From Branchiostoma floridae (Eukaryota; Chordata; Leptocardii; Amphioxiformes; Branchiostomatidae), in assembly GCF_000003815.2 (NCBI RefSeq), contig NC_049987.1:24478668-24542667 (forward strand): a DNA stretch of 64,000 nt, written 5' to 3'. Each line of letters starts with the position of its first letter. Position 1 is the stretch's first letter. The translations under genes were made by a program, and so were the position numbers. The notes beneath the pieces are model-generated. The model did no database searches. It worked only from the letters and a program-made list of their open reading frames with translations, and was not told the origin of the DNA. Of the stretch, positions 28,201-35,842 are shown one piece after another.

Positions 28201-29177
28201 TATAATTCTCTCATTATATGTCAAATGAAGAAAGAGGTATACATATTTTAATTTCTAAGAAAATGATTTGTTACTTCAGCAAAATCAATATCAACGTCAT
28301 TTAGAAACTGGTGGATAAGACAAAAACAATTCCATAGCGAGCTAAAGCGCTTAATATTCCAATTATTGTGAAAGGCATCCTTACTGTTTCATTGTGATGC
28401 TAACATTACATTTCTCCATACAGGCAAAGATGGAAGTCGGCGCTCACGAATGCAGCCCGGCCACAAACCGTCTTCTCTTATGGTGTCGGCAAAGCAGATG
28501 ACAGTGCACGAACGCCAATCGACAGACCATGGAGTAGGGCGTAGTAGGGCCAGAATGGGCTCGAATGCAAAAGGTGGAAACAACTGTTACATTTCTGTTA
28601 TTTTTTCATTAAAATGTATTATAAGAAATGAATTCTGAAACAATTCTGAAAAGAAGAAAACTTTCTGCGTTAAAGAACAACAGTTTGTTCATAAGTTAAG
28701 ACTTTTTGATTACATAATTTTGCTTACAGCATAAGAAGGTTAGACACCCAGGTAATAAGATACGGCAAATAGCAGTTACTCAAGCAACAGGATATGATTT
28801 TCAAACCGTCAGACGTTTCAGACAACTTCCGTTGTTGCTGGAGAGCAGTTTTTTATCCTCAGTAGGAATTGCTATGCATACGAGATGAAGCCAATTTTGA
28901 TAGTCCAATTGGAAAAAAAAAACGTAAAGACAAGTTAAGACGAAGTTGATACAAATGACTAAACTAGCTCCTTAAGCTTCGTATAAGTTTAGACATCCAG
29001 GTAATGAGATTCGCCAAATAGCGGTAACTCAAGCAACTGGATATGACCCAGAAAACGCTCAGTCGTTTCATATAACATCCGTTATCATTCGTCAGTGTCA
29101 GCGTCGTATCCAATTGCTTGAGTAATTGCTATTTGGCGAATCTCTCTCTCTCTCTCTTTTTCTCTCTCTCTCTCTCT

Positions 29178-29245
<68 letters not shown>

Positions 29246-30116
29246 AAGAGGGGGGTAATTATGACACATGCCAAGCAGTAGGTCACCCTTGGACTCATAC
29301 AGCTTTGATTCTTTAGCCCCAGTTCCAAAAGTCACCAAATACTTCCACTTCATCAAGGAAAGAGTAGCCGGGGAATGGAAGAACCTGGCTGACACATTAG
29401 GGTTTGAGTGGGAGGACATTGAAAACATTGAGGGGAGAGAGATCGATGCCAAGAGTTGCTGCAGAAGAATGCTGAACGACTGGTATAAGAAGAACGGTAA
29501 CGCCGCCACGATAGAGGTGTTGATGGGCGCCCTAGCTGGACGGAAGCTACAGTTCGTCGTGGATGCTCTACGCGATGCCAAAGAGTTTCCAGGCAAGACT
29601 TCTTCCTGTACTAATGTAACCATGACCTTAAGGAAGTTAACAAATTCCCCCTTAAAAATGGATTGTCTTTGGTCCTCTTTCGTATACCCGATATATTCAC
29701 ATAACTTAGAAGACATGGAAGAAGACATTGCTTACGTTATTCATGCCATGAAAAAGAAAATGAAAACCATCACATAATTTTCTTTTTTTTTCATTATTGT
29801 GTATCTGTTCATTAGAATGAAGACAAAGTAGGCAATCAAAAGCAACCGTCCAAAGAAAAGAAACTTGCATTGTGGGAGTTTTATAGTATACCTTGCATAG
29901 AGGTTTTATGACTCGTTATAAGGATGTGGATACCTATTAAAATAAATATGATGATGTTGTTACTTACTACGTTTAGTATCACTATGTGGTTTAATTAAAC
30001 TATTTTCTTCCGTTTCAGAGCTACAAAACCGTGACCAGCGTCTTCCCGACATCAATACTTCCCCCATGTCACGTAACCTCGTGTACCCTCGCAGACCACG
30101 TGACGGTCACAATTGA
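6217..30116 (+). CDS. TRIM-DED-ZU5-UPA-Death fusion protein (eight-exon model)
   Basis: Exons: 6217-7171, 7547-7756, 19553-19627, 26058-27001, 27204-27222, 28424-28573, 29323-29592, 30019-30116. The total is 2721 nt, exactly 907 codons with the TGA stop. Intron phases agree at every join (1,1,1,0,1,1,1); the first exon of the ZU5 part has no ATG of its own. Predicted order: RING (C18-C57), B-box 2 (C100-H131), coiled coil to about 280, DED-like (319-413), ZU5 (428-571), UPA (601-727), basic Ser-rich linker (735-784), Death domain (785-874). RING-B-box-coiled-coil proteins are E3 ubiquitin ligases; ZU5-UPA-Death modules occur in UNC5, PIDD and ankyrin-type scaffolds. A cytosolic ubiquitin-linked death or immune scaffold is inferred. 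The alternative is two neighbouring genes, a short TRIM and a ZU5-Death gene with an unseen 5' exon. Confidence 0.6.
7295..7300 (+). promoter_or_regulatory. Intronic polyadenylation signal AATAAA
   Basis: An AATAAA lies 74 bp after the TAA that ends the read-through form of the TRIM exon. With intron 1 retained it could give a short transcript coding only RING-B-box-coiled coil. This is inference from position; the hexamer is common by chance in AT-rich DNA. Confidence 0.35.
7547..7756 (+). CDS. Exon 2: N-terminal part of a DED-like domain
   Basis: Preceded by CTTCCAG and followed by GTACGT; 210 nt, phase 1 on both sides, open only in the frame that continues the TRIM exon. The residues form amphipathic helices (LESIFSRLDEKDAGLLYRVW early; IDLMKSMVKSGYITT late). 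Joined to the next exon, the IDLMxxMxxxGYITxxNIxxLExDM pattern matches helices 4-5 of death effector domains. The canonical RxDL motif is not visible, so the call is death-fold, DED-like. Such an exon is unusual after a TRIM coiled coil. Confidence 0.6.
8090..8690. repeat. Cluster of GCATCCTGGATATCC palindromic repeats in intron 2
   Basis: The motif GCGCATCCTGGATATCC or its reverse complement occurs near 8118, 8485 and 8638, with shorter versions near 8600 (CTGGATATCCAGAATACG) and 8665 (GCATCCTGGATAATC). Copies in both orientations can form nested hairpins. No coding content. Confidence 0.5.
8748..10206. mobile_element. Foldback-type element with tandemly expanded left arm
   Basis: The end TACCGAAAGTGCGAAAAGGA at the left recurs inverted at 10170-10206 (TTCCTTTTCGCACTTTCGGTA). 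Inverted similarity also covers 9040-9090 against 10130-10185 (GTATGAAGCAAA, GGGAATATAAGG, GGTACTG), about 75 bp in all. The left arm is expanded into an array of a 10-bp unit (AAAAGGAACG or AAAAGGAGCG) interrupted by four copies of the terminal motif, spanning 8748-9045. The 1-kb interior has no recognised protein; a 97-codon frame at 9625-9918 is unremarkable. Confidence 0.6.
10835..11945 (+). mobile_element. 5'-truncated non-LTR retrotransposon (RT C-terminal part and 3' end)
   Basis: An open frame reading into MKLNPKKCKAMHVYFSK (from about 10835 to TAA at 11586-11588) matches the segment after the RT active site of Jockey/CR1-like LINEs: HKMKLNPKKC, VKLLGLFVQADLGW, LVRPACEYAVAAWHPGL, RIETIQKRACRTILG. 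The catalytic FADD block is missing, so it is dead on arrival. The 3' UTR ends with AATAAACCATTCATTATTATTATTA, a typical simple-repeat LINE tail. It lies in sense orientation in intron 2 of the TRIM-Death gene. Confidence 0.8.
12191..12679. mobile_element. Terminal-inverted-repeat element spanning the N gap
   Basis: The left flank GCCGGTGTGACAGCGATCTC, followed by a run of C, is mirrored at 12650-12679 by a G run then GAGATCGCTGTCACACCGG. Inner motifs also repeat (GCGAAAACGCTA twice; GTGATCTCG and CGAGATCAC inverted). Runs of N (12225-12383) interrupt it right after the C tract, so length and interior are unknown. Confidence 0.5.
12225..12383. other. Assembly gap (159 N)
   Basis: Undetermined bases, bordered by a C homopolymer. 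Frames drawn across it are meaningless. Confidence 0.99.
12675..12795 (+). repeat. Interspersed repeat, also at 61925-62046
   Basis: About 115 bp shared with 61925-62046 at roughly 80-85% by eye, including AACACACCAGCTT, GCAGCTGGTTATATTACAC and TTTTGCACATCTATCTGCAA. No coding sense. It may be the 3' part of a SINE or LINE. Confidence 0.55.
13862..14728. mobile_element. TIR element inserted in the retrotransposon relic
   Basis: CTAAGGCCACGTTGATTTGA at the left and its inverse near 14700-14728 (TCAAATCAACATGGCCTTAC) mark about 40-bp inverted ends that continue through TTATATGGATGACATCC. A related end pair (GGCCACAGCAA, TGGATGACATC) bounds the element at 41101-41656. The interior includes the GGTCCAGGTCC-type repeat shared with 23.6-24.1 kb, itself perhaps a nested insertion. 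Confidence 0.6.
14112..14560 (+). repeat. GGTCCAGGTCC-type repeat family, copy 1
   Basis: Shares GAGGATCAGGTCCAGGTCCG, then CAATACT...CAAAGGAATATGTTTGGT-like and GGTCTGTTTTTT blocks in the same order with 23596-24080. The ends are weakly inverted (GTACCAGTAC left, TATACTGGTCC right). Non-coding. Confidence 0.5.
14889..15784. mobile_element. Mariner-like non-autonomous element, copy 1 (TA target site)
   Basis: 896 bp with ends ACATCTATTATCATAATACC and GGTATTATGCCAATGCATGT, flanked by TA on both sides (14887-14888, 15785-15786). Nearly the whole length is an inverted copy of 16890-17772. It interrupts a recognisable RT frame, which proves insertion. There is no transposase frame, so it would need help in trans. 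Confidence 0.7.
16890..17772. mobile_element. Mariner-like non-autonomous element, copy 2, opposite orientation
   Basis: 883 bp, the reverse complement of copy 1 with few differences, flanked by TA at 16888-16889 and 17773-17774. It interrupts the same retroelement between endonuclease and RT. The two copies form a large inverted repeat with a 1.1-kb spacer. Confidence 0.7.
18190..19552. other. Rest of intron 2, no feature except MITE fragment
   Basis: AT-rich sequence without coding signal apart from the MITE fragment at 19205-19335. A 69-codon frame near 18711-18920 shows no family resemblance. Confidence 0.4.
19205..19335 (+). mobile_element. Right-hand fragment of the 9-bp-TSD MITE family
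   Basis: Contains two copies of the ~39-bp subrepeat (AGCGACTGTATATA, TATAATGAATGTCAGAGC) and the right end TTTCCGGATGGTATCCAGGCT found in the full copies at 34461-34716 and 56391-56814. The left end is missing. Confidence 0.6.
19553..19627 (+). CDS. Exon 3: C-terminal part of the DED-like domain
   Basis: 75 nt after a TTACCTTTTCAG acceptor, with donor CCAG/GTTATT; phase 1 on both sides. It encodes NIRMLEKDMVAAGISLPAIA and a few more residues, completing the helical domain started in exon 2. It sits 11.8 kb downstream of exon 2 across a transposon-rich intron, so the join rests on phase and fold logic only. Confidence 0.5.
19645..20840. repeat. AT-rich interspersed repeat region in intron 3
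   Basis: Starts with CCTTCGCCAAGAAGGTTATA, which recurs inverted at 27887-27906 (TATAACCTTCTTGGCGAAGG), and contains a GT run at 19845-19868. From 20220 a roughly 180-bp motif recurs two or three times (CTCATTTGCA, AATTAATGAG, GTAAATCCACTGCA-like). Related ATGCAAATGA/TCATTTGCAT blocks occur at 27440-27605. Non-coding. Confidence 0.4.
22650..22873. mobile_element. MITE with ~45-bp inverted ends
   Basis: CTTCCTGCGGCCACTCAGGG at the left pairs with CCCTGAGTGGCTGCAGGAAG at the right; the pairing extends outward to GTCAGATTA / ATAATCTGAC and inward to GTACTCCG. CATGTAAGTC lies just outside or at each end. Non-coding interior of about 110 bp. Confidence 0.6.
23596..24080 (+). mobile_element. GGTCCAGGTCC-type TIR element, copy 2
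   Basis: The ends are inverted: TACGTACTAAGGGTACGTAT at the left and TACCAACCCTTAGTACGTA at the right. The left part holds a short tandem of GGTCCAGGTAC. Body blocks match 14112-14560. No transposase. Confidence 0.55.
24932..25763. mobile_element. TIR element in intron 3
   Basis: CTTATACCCCCCTCACAATA near 24936 and its inverse TATAATGTGAGGGGGGTATA near 25740 define the ends; GATCGGAAG / CTTCGGA-type similarity follows inside. The 0.83-kb interior has no recognised protein. Confidence 0.5.
26058..27001 (+). CDS. ZU5 and UPA domain exon
   Basis: The frame is open from an acceptor-like CTTGAAAG at 26051-26057 to a donor GATGAG/GTAAAG at 27001/27002; it has no plausible initiating ATG, so it must be an internal exon. 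The first half is a ZU5 domain (IPKGGKVEIPG, LAVPPGAL, VTVSIVD), ending near LHTFCPVTPFWI (residues 562-573 of the joined protein). The second half matches the UPA domain (RMRFHVVCRE, TRLLFHGDDIDV, QVRKIQQLPWP). ZU5-UPA pairs occur in UNC5, PIDD, ankyrins and the FIIND of NLRP1/CARD8; self-cleaving members have His-Phe-Ser at the end of ZU5, and here His-Thr-Phe-Cys is seen instead. Without splicing the frame runs on to TGA at 27143-27145, intron-like sequence. Confidence 0.8.
28424..28573 (+). CDS. Basic Ser/Arg-rich linker exon between UPA and Death domain
   Basis: 150 nt between CCATACAG and GCAAAAG/GTGGAA, phase 1 on both sides. It is joined upstream through a 19-nt micro-exon at 27204-27222 (after TTTCAG, before GTAAGT) coding EGDDSP, which shifts phase 0 to phase 1. 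The encoded 50 residues are Ser/Arg/Lys-rich and look disordered. The micro-exon is the weakest link in the model, but it makes the phases match. Confidence 0.55.
28735..29115. repeat. Fragments of the 'ACTCAAGCAACTGGATATG' repeat family
   Basis: Copies of GACATCCAGGTAATGAGATTCGCC followed by ACTCAAGCAACTGGATATGA (split here for length) occur near 28740 and 28990 and inverted near 29105. Others lie at about 22745, 22890 (inverted), 32395 and 62453-62763. The best copy is a hairpin at 62.5-62.8 kb. Confidence 0.5.
29141..29241. repeat. (TC)n(TA)n microsatellite
   Basis: A compound dinucleotide tract, about 70 bp of TC followed by about 30 bp of TA, just upstream of the Death exon. Frames drawn through it are artefacts. 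Confidence 0.9.
29323..29592 (+). CDS. Death domain exon
   Basis: Begins after TTTAGCCCCAG, phase 1, coding a clear Death domain of about 80 residues: GEWKNLADTLGFEWEDIENI, then RRMLNDWYKKNGNAATIEVL, then a last helix LQFVVDAL. The donor appears to be CCAG/GCAAGA, a GC donor. It joins in frame to the exon at 30019. If that is wrong, the frame runs on about 60 codons to TAA near 29774 through AT-rich, intron-like sequence. Death domains bind like domains to build signalling platforms. Confidence 0.8.
30019..30116 (+). CDS. Terminal exon with stop
   Basis: Follows the strong acceptor TTCTTCCGTTTCAG. In phase 1 it codes 32 residues beginning ELQNRDQRLPD and ends with TGA at 30114-30116. Its in-frame fit to the Death exon supports the GC-AG intron. 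No known domain. Confidence 0.55.
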
Positions 30117-30386
30117 CAAAGAATGGCGGATGCTCAAGCTCCCGTCTTTTGTCGTGAGCAAACACATGATGTTGACCTTCATATAGTCTAGCCTCACAAA
30201 CTCTATTTGGTTATCCTTACTAAAACACATATTGTGACCAGCCCTTCCAGCTCTATCCTGCCACTTGCTACATAACGTAATCGAACACCACAAGGTGTCT
30301 GCTATTTACTTTACCAGTAATCATGGTGACAGCCGTCTGGTCCAGGTAATTTACAATGACATTAAAAAACTACACAGTAGCAGGGA

Positions 30387-30606
30387 TTAATGTCCCTGTA
30401 GCTCAACTGGTAGCAGCCTCACAGTTGAGCTCCAGGTTTCAATTAGTTCTTAACTGGGAGTCCCACCGAGGTTCGATTCTGGGAAGAGCATCTCGGTTGG
30501 GGCTGCACCTGTCTTTTGGAAGGGACATTATTTGGGGTCCAATGTTTGAGGGGATGCTTCGAGTTTGTGAAATAGGAAGGGCAAACACCTTCTCCCCGTA
30601 AAAATA
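30387..30606 (+). mobile_element. tRNA-derived SINE
   Basis: A-box-like TGTAGCTCAACTGGTAGCAG and B-box-like GGTTCGATTCTGG are spaced as in a tRNA head with an inserted middle; the body (GTTGGGGCTGCACCTGTCTT) recurs at 36356-36655, 57455-57760, 58235-58470 and, inverted, at 63640-63975. The head does not fold as an intact tRNA because the A-to-B spacing is too long. Confidence 0.7.
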
Positions 30607-31899
30607 TAGTGCAAGCATTTCTTAATAAGATATCGCTATTGCTTTGACTAGAGCAGGTTTATAATGTTGTAGTTATATTTCAGCCATACCATAAGTATGG
30701 TGAAATATATTGAAAGTTTATTGCAAGCTCATGCTCATGGGGCTAATTGCAGGTGAACAAAATCAAATACATGAAGTGATTGAGAACACGTAAATGATCT
30801 AAATTCTAACATATGAAGACTAACTGATTGTAATGTACATACAGAATATAATGACCACTGTTGAATGCATTTTCTTTTACCATTTCAATGATCATGCGAA
30901 ATACATTCAAATGAAACAAGAGATTCTATGAATTGACAAGCATTTCAATGCCCAGAATCGTCAATTTTAACATTAGATTTTTTTCTATCACCCTGCTGTG
31001 TTATAATTGTATTAGGATGTTGATGTTTCTGTATGCAGATCGATGCGTCTTTGCCTTCGTTTTCAATATTAATAGTTCAGACCTTCACGAGGGCATAAAT
31101 GTATGGAAATGAACAAAAAATAACATTCATTTGAATCATTGAACGTAATAAGTGTAAATATAGAATAGAATTAATTGTCATGGATGTAGATTTTAATTGA
31201 TATTAGACCTGTGTAAATGTTTTATTGTAGTTTACATTTTGCATTTCTAACTTTGTAGTATCCCAGTCCAATCAAAAGGAGTAACGTTCGACGTTCAAAC
31301 GTTTTATCTCTACTTTTTGTGCGCCTAGCCAGAGTAGGCGTCTTATCAGAGAAAACGTCAGACGGGTAAATATACAGAAGGCGCTTTGATTGGCGTTGTT
31401 TACCCAGAGAGCAAAAGTCAACTACGGCACGTGTTGTTTTTGTTAGGTCGCCATTACCAAGCCACAATGTACTGACTTCTCTCATCTCCTTAGCATTACG
31501 CGGGACCTTATGGCTTATGAATAAAGGAGTTGTCTAAATTTATCATTTGTATGTGATATTTGAAAAAGGCTATTTGTTACATAACAATATGATTAACTTG
31601 ATATATCAAAAACTGTACTATGAGTCACTGAAATGCATGTGACCATATGCTAGTAAACCAATTACTATAGTACCTTAGGAAGAGTAGGGAGTACTTTCTT
31701 CTTTAACTTATATAACAAGATAAATGTATGAACCCTACTTGTCGCTGGACAGTGATATATGGCATGCTCTACAATGCTGTGCGTGATGTGCATCTATTTG
31801 CAGTACTTTGTAGTAGGCGAACAAAAATCAAACGATGACACTTATTAAAACATCACAATACAAACATCTAATAGTTCTCATCGATGTAGAATCAGTTTA

Positions 31900-31963
31900 C
31901 GGTTACAATAGTTTGACGAATTTCTTAGTGATGAGACTATGGAGCTTCTTGTCGGTGCCATAG
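31900..31963 (-). repeat. Tandem duplicate of the BHMT-like last 64 coding bases
   Basis: Directly after the stop codon, the segment GGCACCGACAAGAAGCTCCA to AAACTATTGTAA repeats the end of exon 7 with a few changes. The unit (about 64 bp) is not a multiple of three, so the copy is out of frame and untranslated. Confidence 0.75.
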
Positions 31964-34900
31964 TTACAATAGTTTAACGACTTTCTCAGTGTTGAGACTA
32001 TGGAGCTTCTTGTCGGTACCATAGGCGAAGTGCTGGCTCATGTCGGGGGAGTACTTGCTGGCGGGCGGTGTGCGGCCCAGGGACTCGGCCAGGGTCCGGG
32101 TGAAGTGCGAGGCGTTCCCGCAGCACAGCCCAACGTACTGCAGCCCCAGCTGCCGGCACCGCTGCCCGAACTCTGCGATCATGCTGCGGCTGCACAGGAA
32201 CGCGTCAAGGTCCGTGGGAAAAGCGCGCTCTCCTAGAAAAAAGGGCAATCAAGAAATGAAGCCTCAATACCCACCTGTGTCTGTCCCTGGAGCTATTGAA
32301 ACAAAGATGAGCGCCAATGCTATATGTCGTAAGGAAAACATAAGTTTCACCTATCATATCTAATCACAACGAACAGCTCATGACCCAAATTAAAGAGCAG
32401 TTGCTTGATATGATTTTGAAAACGGTCAGTTGTTTCAGTCAGTAACCTTAATAGACGTAACAGCTCATGGGTCTAAGAATGTTCTTTCTATGAGGAACTA
32501 CAATCGTGTGTTGTTAAGGATACACACCTTTATGGTTGACCAGAGACTGCATGGTCGGCCTCAGCTCGTCACAACGGAACGGCACGGGCAGGGCGGCAAC
32601 AGGAACCTACAATCACGCACAGGACTGCTATTTATCGGTATATCCAACGATACAGCGACATTAAAAGGCAAATAATCGGGCTAGATAATGGTTATCTCTG
32701 CGATTGCTATATGCCACTTTACTACCGGCAGCATGGTAAAAGTGATTTTCAAAAGATTATCAAAGAGCCATTACGAAGATGTAACCATATACTTATAAAC
32801 CTAAACTCTCATGAAAGATATACTTTTCTACCTGTAATATAAATTGTTATTTTGTTAAAAAATAAGTAAAATTCTATAGTCACTTTTTGCAGTTGTCTAA
32901 GTAACTTGAATCTTCCGTATTCTACACATTGAATTTTATTTGACCTTGATCTTGTCCTTTATCCTCTCCACCAGCGGCAGCATAGTGAAGGGCCCCCGCC
33001 CGCAGTTCAGCCCCACCACGGCGGCTCCGGCCTCCTCCAGGGCCCGCATGGAGTCCAGCAGGGAGAGCCCGTCCACACTCCGGTCCGCGTCTTTGTGGAA
33101 CGTCATGCACACAACCGCCGGGAGACCTGGTCAAGCAACGAAACATCATCTTCATCATCACATCATCATCAACATCAGCATCGCAACATCACATATTCAT
33201 CTTCATCATCACAACATCGTCATCAATATCAGCAAGCGTTAGTCCACACTCCGGTCCGCGTCTTTGTGTAACGTCATGCACACAACCGCCGGGAGACCTG
33301 GTCAAACAACGGCGCGGTTAACAGACACACAGCATTAGTTGATGCACTGTGCAAGTTACAACTAAATTTGGCAAATTTGTCTCAGTTTCAAAACGTATCA
33401 GAAGTACAACATATCATAATATATAGCTAACAAAGGTGAAGACATGAAAAACGCTTTTTATGGTAGAGTATAGAACCAAACGTTTGACGACAACGCAAGC
33501 ACGACGTTGCCAATATAGAAACTCACCTTTGCTGTACTTGTTGATGCACTCCAGCGCCAGCTTGGCCTCAGCCACCATCCCGTACGTCTCTGCCACGATG
33601 AAGTCCGCCCCCTCCTCCACTGCCCACTCGATCTGTTCCTGCAATGGAGAATCGTGTCTTAGTCACTTAGTCGCATTTCAGCTTTTAAAGATTGGAGTGC
33701 CGAAGATGTTGAATCATAAGGAGACATCTCCGACTCTCCTATTCACAACCGAATTGAAACTTCCAAAGTCGGTAAAGTCTTTGAAATCTAGTACTTTTAG
33801 ACTATCTCTTTGGCAATTCTCTACTACTTTTCTTCAGCCCGTAGAAGAGTCTGGTGAAGGCTAACTTTGTTCCGTGAGTCCCAACGATATCTTTCTATCG
33901 CAACGGGTCAAATGTGCCGGGTAGCCAATATCAGCCCCCGTCTCTGTTAAGGGATGGTCGGTGGGCTCAATTGTAGGTTACTGCATCATTGTTTATCTTA
34001 CCTTGAATATAGTGATACACTCCTCGTGTGTGGAGGGCACGTTGGGGTCGAACACGGTGGTGTTGCAGATGTTTCCCGCCATGAGGGTGCCGGTCTCGTC
34101 CGCCACCTCCCGGGCCAGCCTCAGGGCGGTCCGGTTCATGGGCTCCAGGTCAGCCTCGCGCCCGATAACCCGCAGCTTCTCACGGTGCCCGTAGTACTGG
34201 GTGGGAGATATATGTATATGTTAGTGTTACTGATGTTTCCCGCCATGAGGGTGCCGGTCTCGTCCGCCACCTCCCGGGCCAGCCTCAGGGCGGTCCGGTT
34301 CATGGGCTCCAGGTCAGCCTCGCGCCCGATAACACGCAGTTTCTCACGGTGCCCGTAGTACTGGGTGGGGAAAAGGGGATCTTTGTTCAAGAAGATTTGC
34401 ATCGTGCAATGGTTAGTGACCCTGCCTCTATGTGATTCGCTTGTCGAAAGTAGCCAGGGGTAGCCTGGGTACCATCCGGATAGTAGTTCGCTCCTATCTT
34501 CGCTTCCGCTATCATGATACACAGAAACACAGAGAAGCGACTGTATATAGTGTATAATGAATGTCAGAGCTAATAGCGACTGTATATAGTGTATAATGAA
34601 TGTCAGAGCTAATAGCGACTGTATATAGTGTATAATGAATGTCAGAGCTAATAGCGACTGTATATAGTGTATAATGAACGTCGGAGCGAACTACTTTCCG
34701 GCTGGTATCCAGGCTAAGCCAGGGGAGTTTGAACCTGTAAATACTGTACATATCGCTCGTCTTCTCTGTCACAAACAGTGATAAAATAGCTCTTCAGTCA
34801 GTTAATCCGATTGGAGAGGGCTTTTCGTTTTCGATGTTGTATGTTGTTGAGTTTGATCTGAATGAATGTAAAAATAAAGAAACGAAAATGGAAACAAACT

Positions 34901-35842
34901 ACTAGTATCTGTAGACAGTGTCCTAACGGCACGTCTAAATTTTTTGAGTGCTTTTTTCTTAGCCTTAAAGTAAGATAATGCAGTGAAGGTTAAGTTCACC
35001 GTGAATGCCAGCACTACGTCACTTCCGGCGTGTACGAACTCCCGGTACAGCCCCTTCACCAGTTCCGGATGTTCCACCACCACTTCCGGTACGAACGCTC
35101 CGGCCTTCAGGTAGCCGCGTCGCTCGAACTCGAACAGATATCCCTCCGCCACGACAACGGTCTCCCCAGCTTTCAGGCGCTCAAGCAATCCTGTGACATA
35201 ACGTTACATTTGGGAATAAGAAATTAGTGAGTCCGCTAATGCGATTTAGAAGTAATCTTTACCAAACTATATGTTTCATACAAAGAACACTCGTATGTAA
35301 TAATTTAATTTGGCCCGCGCCTGTGGCGTAGCCAAAAATCACTCCAATATTTGTGTTTCTCACAATGCACACTCTATGGGAATACTGCATTTTCCCCACA
35401 GTTACTCTATGCCACTTCAGGCTGCATTCATCAGCTCGTTCGGCACCCATCAATATAAAGTCCTGCCCTTTGGCTTATGCAACGCGTCTTCTTCCTTTGT
35501 GGTGGAAGTAAATGTTCTGTTCTGCCATTTCGAGCCAGGCAACAAAACTATCCACATTGCGAGAGCATGTCAATAATCCGACATAAGGCCGATAGACCTT
35601 TGACCTGTTGAGCAGCCACACATCCCTGTATGTATGTCGTTTGAATGACACTGTACCCGGAGGGCGTTCTATGTTATACCCCGGTGATTAAGTGAAAACA
35701 GCGCAAGCTCTATACTGCGAAAAACAACTGTGGCTTGTCACCAGTTGACACAAGGTTTAGACACTTATAATGAAATTTGTTAAAAGCAAAGTTAAAACAG
35801 TGGCTAAGAAAGAAGCAACGTACCTTTGGGTTTAGGCGGCAT
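31964..35842 (-). CDS. BHMT-like: Betaine-homocysteine S-methyltransferase-like enzyme
   Basis: Exons (minus, 5' to 3'): 35842-35824, 35190-35000, 34196-34002, 33638-33527, 33126-32945, 32606-32528, 32232-31964; 1047 nt, 348 residues. Start ATGCCGCCTAAACCC; stop TAA. All joins are in phase (1,0,0,1,0,1). The fold is a homocysteine-methyltransferase TIM barrel; the three zinc cysteines of the family are present: C208 in GLNCG and C290-C291 in GLCCG. Other family signatures are [32 protein letters not shown] and [11 protein letters not shown]. The enzyme moves a methyl group from betaine (or a similar donor) to homocysteine in the cytosol. It is about 60 residues shorter than vertebrate BHMT, lacking most of the C-terminal oligomerisation arm. 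The donor of exon 5 (AAG/GTCAAA) is weak. Parts of exons 3, 5 and 7 are duplicated nearby. Confidence 0.85.
33143..33238. repeat. (ATC)n-like trinucleotide repeat
   Basis: Imperfect CAT/ATC repeats in intron 4 of the BHMT-like gene, lying between exon 5 and its partial duplicate. Confidence 0.85.
33241..33310 (-). pseudogene. Partial duplicate of BHMT-like exon 5 with its acceptor
   Basis: Repeats the acceptor TTTGACCAG and the first ~57 nt of exon 5 (GTCTCCCGGCGGTTGTGTGC), then reads GTGTGGAC-TAA: an in-frame stop right after the duplicated part. TTC is changed to TTA in the copy. If spliced in from exon 4 it would truncate the protein. Confidence 0.7.
34231..34360 (-). pseudogene. Partial tandem duplicate of BHMT-like exon 3
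   Basis: Lies 164 bp upstream (minus strand) of exon 3 and copies its acceptor (CACCCAG) and first 129 nt almost exactly (TACTACGGGCACCGTGAG to GCGGGAAACATC). It then diverges and lacks the rest of the exon. A GTAACA just after could act as a donor, but inclusion would add 130 nt and shift the frame. Confidence 0.75.
34380..34795 (+). mobile_element. SINE copy interrupted by a MITE
   Basis: Flanks of the MITE at 34461-34716 match the SINE at 63325-63580: GCTTGTCGAAA before the insertion and GAACCTGTAAATACTGTACA after it. The left part carries a tRNA-like GTGCAATGGTTAGTGACCC. Confidence 0.6.
34461..34716 (+). mobile_element. MITE with 9-bp target duplication (copy A)
   Basis: The ends are TAGCCTGGGTACCATCCGGA and, inverted, TTTCCGGCTGGTATCCAGGCTA. 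It is flanked by a perfect 9-bp duplication AGCCAGGGG (34452-34460 and 34717-34725). The interior is four tandem copies of a ~39-bp unit containing GCGACTGTATATAGTGTATA. A 9-bp duplication suggests Mutator- or Merlin-type transposition; this is inference, as there is no transposase. Confidence 0.8.

Larger units (their letters stand above)
30117..31963. other. Convergent intergenic region between the Death gene and BHMT-like gene
   Basis: Contains a tRNA-derived SINE (30387-30606), otherwise AT-rich sequence. An 87-codon minus frame at 31222-31485 has no recognisable domain. The 3' UTRs of both neighbours must lie here. Confidence 0.5.

Noticed and set aside
29098-29728. 199-codon minus frame over the Death exon
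   Set aside because: It is the antisense shadow of the Death domain exon joined to the TC/TA microsatellite.
30387-30606. tRNA gene
   Set aside because: Box A- and B-like motifs are present, but the spacing is too long for a cloverleaf and the same body recurs many times, so it is a SINE.
31222-31485. 87-codon minus frame near the BHMT-like 3' side
   Set aside because: No family resemblance, no splice logic with neighbours and no codon pattern distinct from its surroundings.
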